Of a stretch of 64,000 nt of DNA, positions 59,056 to 64,000 are shown piece by piece (position 1 is the stretch's first letter; every line of letters starts with the position of its first letter). The notes under the pieces were generated by a model that was not told the DNA's origin, made no database searches, and was given only the letters and a program-made list of their open reading frames with translations. The translations under genes were made by a program, and so were the position numbers. The DNA is from Polaribacter vadi (GTDB lineage Bacteria > Bacteroidota > Bacteroidia > Flavobacteriales > Flavobacteriaceae): positions 3,028,001-3,092,000 of the forward strand of contig NZ_CP017477.1 of assembly GCF_001761365.1 (NCBI RefSeq), in the 5' to 3' direction.

Positions 59056-61290
59056 TTAAAAAAGTGTGTATCTTAAACCTGCAAAGGCTCTAATGCCTTG
59101 GTTGGAAGCATATACATAACTTGGGTCGAAAGCCAGTTCTGGGTTTGCGTTAGTATCAATACCAACATCAAATGGATTGTTAGCGTTATTAATGCTATTT
59201 GCAGCTGGTGTAAAATTTAGTAAATTTTTTACACCTCCATAAACTTCCCAACTATTGCTAAATTTTTTACTTAATTGAATGTTTTGAATGCTAAACCAAG
59301 GGGATTTTTCAGCTCTAACATCATTTTCTCCTAATAAAGGTAAACGCATTGGACCATACACATTTCCTGTATAATCGATTGCAAAATTTTTCTCAAAACG
59401 ATATGAAATAGACCAAACTCCACTAAAACTTTCTGTTAATAATTGTTGAGTTTTTACATTGTTTTCTGTTACAGAAACTTTCATTAAAGTTGCACCAGTA
59501 TTTATAGCTAGGCCATTTGTAAATAATAGATCTGCGTTTAAAGAAATTCCTTTTGAAACCGAAAAACCATCTAAATTTGCATAGATAATTTTACTAGGAT
59601 CAGTTTCATAATCAGGTAAAATTCTGTTATTAAAATAGGTGTAAAAAGCACTTCCATCTAAAGTGATAAAAGCATTTTCTGTATTTATTTTTTTTACATA
59701 ATTTATGTTTGCATTCCAAGAAGTTTCTGGATCTAAATCACCATCAAATTCAACTTCTCTTGCACCAGTTAAAGCTGCATGATCTTCTGTAAAAACATTG
59801 GCAACTCTAAAACCATTTCCTGCACTTAGTCTAACAATATTAGAATTATCTTTAGAATTCCATTTGTAATTTACTCTTGGCGAAAATATATTTCCATGCA
59901 AACTATTATGATCCCATCTAACTCCTAAAAGTAATTTTTTTCTGTCAGTTATACTGATTTCATCTTGTGCAAAAATTCCTGGTAAATGAATTATTGATGG
60001 GCTGTTTTCTATGCCATCATCACCTAAAGTAGCAAAAGTGTTATCATCATAAAAAGTATATCTGTATGCTGCACCTAGTAATAGGTCGTGATTTTTGCCC
60101 AATTGTTTGTTGTAAACCAGCTGACCAAAACCAATGATTTGTTCTGCATTATAAGAAGTTTCTCCATAAAAAGAATTTTGGTAATGTCCATTTGCACTAA
60201 ATTGAAAACTTAAATTTTCTGTAGTTAGCAATTCGTAAGTTCCAAAAGTTTCCCAACGATTTGTGTAAATGCTTTCGCCATAAATTTGATTTCCACCTCT
60301 AAATTCTCTTTCCCAATCTAATTCTCCTCCCCATCTATCTTCATACACATATCTCCCAGCAATTGTGAAAACTTTATTGCTTTTTCTTGCAATATTTATT
60401 TTATTAAAAAGTGAAATTCTATTTTGTAGCGTTAAATCTGTAAAATTATCTTCATTATTATCAATTCTATTTTGAAAATTGAAATAATTGACTCCTAAAA
60501 GTCCATCAATTTTATGGGATGCTTTATAACGTAAACCCACATCTAAATTTACTTCTCCCCAAGAACTTGTAAAAGTATCTGTGGTTAATTTTGGTGCGTT
60601 TGTAGGTTTTTTTGTGATGATATTTATGATGCCACCAACAGCTTCTGAACCATATAAAGTAGATGCAGGTCCTTTTACAATTTCCACTCTTTCTATTAAA
60701 GCCTGTGGAATTCCTGTTAAACCATACACAGTGGAAAGACCACTTACTATTGGCATTCCATCAATTAAAACAAATGTGTAAGGACCTTCTAAACCATTTA
60801 TATGAATATCTCCAGTATTGCACACATTACAATTTAGTTGAGGTCTAACTCCATTTACATTTTGTAATGATTCAAAAATAGAAGGTGTGGGGTTTTTTCT
60901 GAAAAATGTTTCACTATAAACTTCTACAGGAACAGGACTATTTGTTTTTGATACGGGTCTTAATGTTCCAGAAACCACAATTTCATCTAAAGAATTATCA
61001 TCTAATAAGGTAATGTTTTGGAGGATGTTTTTATCATTTAGAACATTAATTTTAATAGTTTTTGTTCGATAACCAATACTGCTAACTACTAATGTATACT
61101 TATCTTTTGGCACATTTTTTAATTCATAAAAACCGTTTTCATTCGTTGAAGTTCCCATTTTTGTTTGCTTCAAATACACATTTGCATACGGAATTTCCTC
61201 TCCGTTTTTAGCGCTAATTTTTCCACTAATTGTCTGTGTGAAACTTAAGGTTGATAAAAATAGAAAGCCAAACAATATAAGATATTTCAT
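59056..61290 (-). CDS. TonB-dependent receptor with CNVC motif in plug domain
   Basis: From the ATG at 61290 the 744-residue protein has a signal peptide (MKYLILFGFLFLSTLSFTQ) and a CarboxypepD_reg-like domain (ISGKISAKNGEEIPYANVYL). The plug begins LQNVNGVRPQLNCNVCNTGD (Cys154, Cys157). It continues INGLEGPYTFVLIDGMPIVS and IERVEIVKGPASTLYGSEAV, and the barrel ends ...IRAFAGLRYTLF. The paired Cys in the plug are unusual and could bind metal. Divergence from a DtxR-type regulator and ZIP transporter points to metal uptake. The start is supported by a -7 box at 61311-61318. Confidence 0.92.
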   Translation of the reverse strand: MKYLILFGFLFLSTLSFTQTISGKISAKNGEEIPYANVYLKQTKMGTSTNENGFYELKNVPKDKYTLVVSSIGYRTKTIKINVLNDKNILQNITLLDDNSLDEIVVSGTLRPVSKTNSPVPVEVYSETFFRKNPTPSIFESLQNVNGVRPQLNCNVCNTGDIHINGLEGPYTFVLIDGMPIVSGLSTVYGLTGIPQALIERVEIVKGPASTLYGSEAVGGIINIITKKPTNAPKLTTDTFTSSWGEVNLDVGLRYKASHKIDGLLGVNYFNFQNRIDNNEDNFTDLTLQNRISLFNKINIARKSNKVFTIAGRYVYEDRWGGELDWEREFRGGNQIYGESIYTNRWETFGTYELLTTENLSFQFSANGHYQNSFYGETSYNAEQIIGFGQLVYNKQLGKNHDLLLGAAYRYTFYDDNTFATLGDDGIENSPSIIHLPGIFAQDEISITDRKKLLLGVRWDHNSLHGNIFSPRVNYKWNSKDNSNIVRLSAGNGFRVANVFTEDHAALTGAREVEFDGDLDPETSWNANINYVKKINTENAFITLDGSAFYTYFNNRILPDYETDPSKIIYANLDGFSVSKGISLNADLLFTNGLAINTGATLMKVSVTENNVKTQQLLTESFSGVWSISYRFEKNFAIDYTGNVYGPMRLPLLGENDVRAEKSPWFSIQNIQLSKKFSNSWEVYGGVKNLLNFTPAANSINNANNPFDVGIDTNANPELAFDPSYVYASNQGIRAFAGLRYTLF

Positions 61291-61310
61291 TTTTTTAATT
61301 AAAATTTCGA

Positions 61311-61318
61311 CAAATATA
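61311..61318 (-). promoter_or_regulatory. -7 promoter box (TATATTTG) of receptor/thioredoxin operon
   Basis: On the minus strand TATATTTG matches TAnnTTTG and precedes the ATG at 61290 by 20 bases. The palindrome at 61327-61342 lies immediately upstream, where the -33 region would be. Confidence 0.6.
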
Positions 61319-61326
61319 ATTAAATA

Positions 61327-61342
61327 TTTAGACAAGACTAAA
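61327..61342. promoter_or_regulatory. Candidate DtxR-type operator (TTTAG-N6-CTAAA)
   Basis: TTTAGACAAGACTAAA contains perfect inverted half-sites TTTAG and CTAAA around six bases. It is centred between the divergent receptor and regulator promoters. Its inner GACAAGAC (61331-61338) is repeated inverted as GTCTTGTC at 61375-61382 overlapping the regulator's promoter. Repression by the adjacent regulator is inferred. Confidence 0.45.
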
Positions 61343-61367
61343 AATTATTTTATATAAATAAAAAGTA

Positions 61368-61375
61368 TATATTTG
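61368..61375 (+). promoter_or_regulatory. -7 promoter box (TATATTTG) of regulator/ZIP operon
   Basis: TATATTTG matches TAnnTTTG and lies 20 bases upstream of the ATG at 61396. It is directly followed by GTCTTGTC, the inverse of the core of the 61327 palindrome. Confidence 0.6.
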
Positions 61376-61395
61376 TCTTGTCAAAAAATAGTTGA

Positions 61396-62052
61396 ATGTT
61401 TACACTTTCTGAAGAAAATTATTTAAAAGCAATTTATCATTTAGAGACAGATTCTAAAAAGGGAATTAGTACCAATGCCATTGCAAAAAGTTTAGCAACA
61501 AAGGCATCCTCTGTTACAGATATGGTTAAAAAATTATCTGATAAGAAAGTTGTTTTATATAAAAAATACCAAGGAGTTACCTTAACAGAATTAGGTTTAA
61601 AAACTGCTGCAAATATTGTTAGGAAACACAGACTTTGGGAGGTTTTTTTAGTGCAAAAATTAAATTTTTCTTGGGATGAAGTGCATGAAGTTGCAGAACA
61701 ATTAGAGCATATAAAGTCAGCTAAATTAATTAATCAATTAGATGTGCTTTTGGGATTTCCAAAATACGATCCTCATGGAGATCCAATTCCTGACAAAGAT
61801 GGAAATTTAAGTAAAATTGATAAGATTTTATTATCAACTTTATTAAAAAAAGAATCTGGTGTTTGTGTTGGTGTTGATGATTCCTCATCAGAATTTTTAC
61901 AATTTTTAGATAAAAAAGGTATCACTTTAGGAAAACAAATAAAAGTATTAGAAAAAGAAGATTTTGATGATTCTTTATCCATAGAAATTGATGGGAAAAA
62001 ATTATCAATCTCAAATAAAATTGCCAATAATTTATACATAAAAAAGTTATGA
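61396..62052 (+). CDS. DtxR/MntR-family metal-dependent transcriptional regulator
   Basis: The 218-residue protein has a winged HTH (residues 1-70, KGISTNAIAKSLATKASSVT), the dimerisation domain with metal-ligand positions His78, Glu101, Glu104, His105 (VRKHRLWE and VAEQLEHIKS), the GFPKYDPHGDPIP motif (His127), and a C-terminal FeoA/SH3-like domain (~150-218). The N-terminal ligand position has Asn8 instead of the Asp of MntR. It should repress its targets when loaded with Mn(II) or Fe(II). The ATGA overlap couples it to the ZIP gene. Confidence 0.93.
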   Translation: MFTLSEENYLKAIYHLETDSKKGISTNAIAKSLATKASSVTDMVKKLSDKKVVLYKKYQGVTLTELGLKTAANIVRKHRLWEVFLVQKLNFSWDEVHEVAEQLEHIKSAKLINQLDVLLGFPKYDPHGDPIPDKDGNLSKIDKILLSTLLKKESGVCVGVDDSSSEFLQFLDKKGITLGKQIKVLEKEDFDDSLSIEIDGKKLSISNKIANNLYIKKL

Positions 62053-62885
62053 GTACATTCGATCAATTAGTAGATTATGCAAAAGAAAATCCAATTTGGG
62101 CTGCATTATATGCCTCACTTTTTACTTGGGGGTTAACAGCTTTAGGAGCTGCATTAGTGTTCTTTTTTAGGAAATTAAATAGAGCAGTTTTAGATGGAAT
62201 GCTAGGTTTTACTGGAGGAGTAATGGTTGCAGCAAGTTTTTGGAGTTTATTATCGCCAGCAATTGAAAACAGTCCTGGAGAAGGCTTTATAAAAGTTTTA
62301 CCAGCAGCAATTGGTTTTGGTTTAGGAGCATTATCGCTCTTTGGAATGGATAAAATTTTACCACATTTACATATCAATTTCGAAAAAAACGAGGCAGAAG
62401 GCGTAAAAACAGAATTACACAGATCTACATTATTAGTTTTGGCAATTACGTTACACAATATTCCTGAAGGTTTAGCTGTTGGTGTGCTTTTTGGAGCAGC
62501 ATCAACGTTGGTTGGGGTTGAGCAAACAGAAATGATTATTGCTGCCATTTCTTTAGCAATCGGAATTGGAATTCAGAATTTTCCTGAAGGTTTTGCTGTA
62601 GCAATGCCTTTAAGAAGACAAGGAGTTAGCAGGCTAAAAAGTTTTTGGTATGGTCAATTATCTGCAATTGTAGAGCCAATTGCAGCAGTTTTAGGAGCTT
62701 TAGCAGTATCGTTTTTTACGCCAATTTTACCTTATGCTTTGGCATTTGCTGCTGGTGCAATGATTTTTGTGGTTGTTGAAGAAGTAATTCCAGAAACACA
62801 AAGAGATAAATATACAGATATTGCTACACTTGGTTTTATTGGTGGTTTTATTGTAATGATGTCTTTGGATGTTGGTTTAGGATAG
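62049..62885 (+). CDS. ZIP-family metal transporter (ZupT-like)
   Basis: The 278-residue protein has eight hydrophobic segments and the ZIP signature metal site: LHNIPEGLAVGVLFGAAST in TM4 and QNFPEGFAVAMPL in TM5. A cytoplasmic loop (KNEAEGVKTELHRST) follows TM3. ZIP proteins import Zn, Fe or Mn. The gene overlaps the regulator gene (ATGA), so it is most likely its target. The metal is not defined by sequence. Confidence 0.94.
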   Translation: MSTFDQLVDYAKENPIWAALYASLFTWGLTALGAALVFFFRKLNRAVLDGMLGFTGGVMVAASFWSLLSPAIENSPGEGFIKVLPAAIGFGLGALSLFGMDKILPHLHINFEKNEAEGVKTELHRSTLLVLAITLHNIPEGLAVGVLFGAASTLVGVEQTEMIIAAISLAIGIGIQNFPEGFAVAMPLRRQGVSRLKSFWYGQLSAIVEPIAAVLGALAVSFFTPILPYALAFAAGAMIFVVVEEVIPETQRDKYTDIATLGFIGGFIVMMSLDVGLG

Positions 62886-62929
62886 AAAAGCCCATCTTAA
62901 TCTTCCCAAAGGGAAGAAATACTCTTATG

Positions 62930-63262
62930 TTTTTTTCTGTGTGTCTTTTGTTGATTTCTATTAGTGAAAATCAGTGAAATTTTTTTATTTTTATTTTTTT
63001 TTTTGAGTAAAACTCTGTGAGCTTTTTTTCTCTGTAATTCTCTGCGAAAAACTCTGTGAAACTCTGCGTAATAATTTTGATATGTATCAGTGAAAATCCG
63101 TGAAATCTGTGTCAGAATTTATTTAAGTAAAACTCTGTTGGCTTTTTTTTCTCTGTAAATCTCTGTGAAAAAACTCTGTGTAACTCTGCGTAATAATTTT
63201 CCTCACCTTTATCATTTATCAGTGAAAATCCGTGAAATCTGTGTCAAAATTTTAAGTTTATT
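62930..63262. repeat. Cluster of CTCTGTGAAACTCTGCGTAA-type intergenic repeats
   Basis: At least eight tandem or interspersed copies of CTCTGTGAAACTCTGCG, ATCAGTGAAAATCCGTGAA and CTCTGTAAATCTCTGTGAA fill most of the 416-bp gap between the ZIP gene and the helicase. Blocks at 63040-63115 and 63165-63245 are near-duplicates of each other. No ORF is present. Confidence 0.9.
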
Positions 63263-63301
63263 TGCGTAAATTCGTGCAATTCGAGTCTTAAAAATAACGC
63301 T

Positions 63302-64000
63302 GTGCAACAATCCTCAACTTTTCAAGTTTACAATGCTTCTGCAGGAAGTGGAAAAACATTCACATTAGTAAAAGAATTCTTAAAAGTTTTATTAAGTTCT
63401 AATGATGTTTTTACGTTTCAGAAAGTTTTGGCAATTACGTTTACCAACAAAGCTGCTGGTGAAATGAAAGAGCGAGTTCTCGCTAATTTAGAAGATTTTG
63501 CTGATGAAAAAGAGAATGATTTATTATTTTTAATAATCAAAGAAGCTAATCTTGAGAAAGAAATAATTCAGCAAAGAAGTAAGAGAATTTTGAGTGCTAT
63601 TTTACAAAATTACTCAGCTTTTTCAATAACTACGATTGATAGTTTTACGCACAAAATAATTAAAAGTTTTGCTCACGATTTAGGATTATCGCTCAACTTT
63701 GAGGTTGAAATGGATGCAATTTCTCTGCTAAATGAAGCTGTAGATGTTTTAATTTCCAAAATCGGAACTGATAAAAAACTCACAAAATTATTAATCGATT
63801 ATTCTTTAGATAAAACTGATGATGATAAATCTTGGGATATTTCTAGAGATTTAAATGATTTTGCTAGAATTCTTTTAAATGAAGATGATATTAAGCATTT
63901 CAGAGAATTATCAAAAAAGAGTTTAGAGGACTTTACCAATTTAAAGTCGAAGCTTTTTTTACATCAAAAGGAATTAAAAATCGAATTTAAAAAAGTTGGT
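63302..64000 (+). CDS. UvrD/RecB-type helicase-nuclease (partial, 3' end outside window; GTG start)
   Basis: From a GTG at 63302 the frame reads QQSSTFQVYNASAGSGKTFT with Walker A GSGKT (residues 15-19), then VLAITFTNKAAGEMKERV (motif Ia), and ITTIDSFTHKIIKSFAHDLG (motif Ic-like), the N-terminus of a UvrD/AddA/RecB superfamily 1 helicase. The protein is open to the last base. No ATG is near, and an upstream in-frame extension has no better start. Repeats precede it. Most likely AddA/RecB-like exonuclease subunit. Confidence 0.9.
   Translation, partial: MQQSSTFQVYNASAGSGKTFTLVKEFLKVLLSSNDVFTFQKVLAITFTNKAAGEMKERVLANLEDFADEKENDLLFLIIKEANLEKEIIQQRSKRILSAILQNYSAFSITTIDSFTHKIIKSFAHDLGLSLNFEVEMDAISLLNEAVDVLISKIGTDKKLTKLLIDYSLDKTDDDKSWDISRDLNDFARILLNEDDIKHFRELSKKSLEDFTNLKSKLFLHQKELKIEFKKVG

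Noticed and set aside
1..64000. tRNA, rRNA, IS transposase, prophage or restriction-modification genes
   Set aside because: None could be recognised by motifs in any region examined; the only mobile-like features are the repeats described.

Overview
The window looks like a chromosomal segment from a marine Flavobacteriaceae bacterium (Bacteroidota), probably close to Polaribacter or Tenacibaculum. The evidence is very AT-rich DNA, almost no Shine-Dalgarno sequences, many Bacteroidota-type -7 promoter boxes (TAnnTTTG), type IX secretion (T9SS) proteins, and the conserved flavobacterial cluster nadK-porG-uppS-bamA-ompH-ompH-murI. The genus is an inference from sequence character; no database search was run. 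No rRNA, tRNA, CRISPR array, prophage or recognisable IS transposase was found.

Layout. 1-4529 (-) is the N-terminal 1,509 codons of a giant secreted PKD/Ig-like protein whose C-terminus lies outside the window. Its distal part is built of exact 870-bp supra-repeats. It diverges from a PorP/SprF T9SS partner (4835-5818). 5815-13851 (-) is a cell-envelope block: murI, two OmpH/Skp chaperones, bamA, uppS, porG, nadK and a CBS-domain protein. 14018-19549 holds pdxJ, an alpha/beta hydrolase, a small cassette-like island of unknown membrane/secreted genes, a PAP2 protein, a MazG-like hydrolase and a small membrane protein. 19579-20480 is a repeat island: four copies of a ~125-bp MITE-like unit around a GIY-YIG nuclease gene. 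A large BNR/VPS10-like exoprotein follows, then the housekeeping run aroA, queA, rlmN, polyprenyl synthase, and an OmpA-like/TPR protein.

30319-36623 contains a GH3-family protein, a DUF2797 protein, a decayed stretch (frameshifted lipoprotein gene and internally deleted nitrilase between palindromic repeats), YjbQ, a HAD phosphatase and a LacI regulator. 36682-43868 (-) carries a tightly coupled glycosyltransferase operon and a membrane Fe-S/FAD redox pair. 44106-48313 (+) has a GH113-like hydrolase, a universal stress protein, an internally duplicated lipoprotein and a phosphoesterase. 48514-57842 (-) has a TonB-C protein, a DUF4374 lipoprotein plus TonB-dependent receptor (iron/siderophore type), an EamA exporter and mfd. 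57964-62885 is a probable metal-homeostasis locus: TonB-dependent receptor and thioredoxin on one strand, DtxR-type regulator and ZIP transporter on the other, with a palindromic operator candidate between them. The window ends inside a UvrD/RecB-like helicase gene.

The most unusual material is the GIY-YIG gene embedded in MITE-like repeats, the cassette-like gene bounded by inverted GTTGTAAGCC motifs, the adhesin supra-repeats, the metal regulon architecture, and a promoter-plus-terminator pair suggesting a small RNA near 48,420-48,492.
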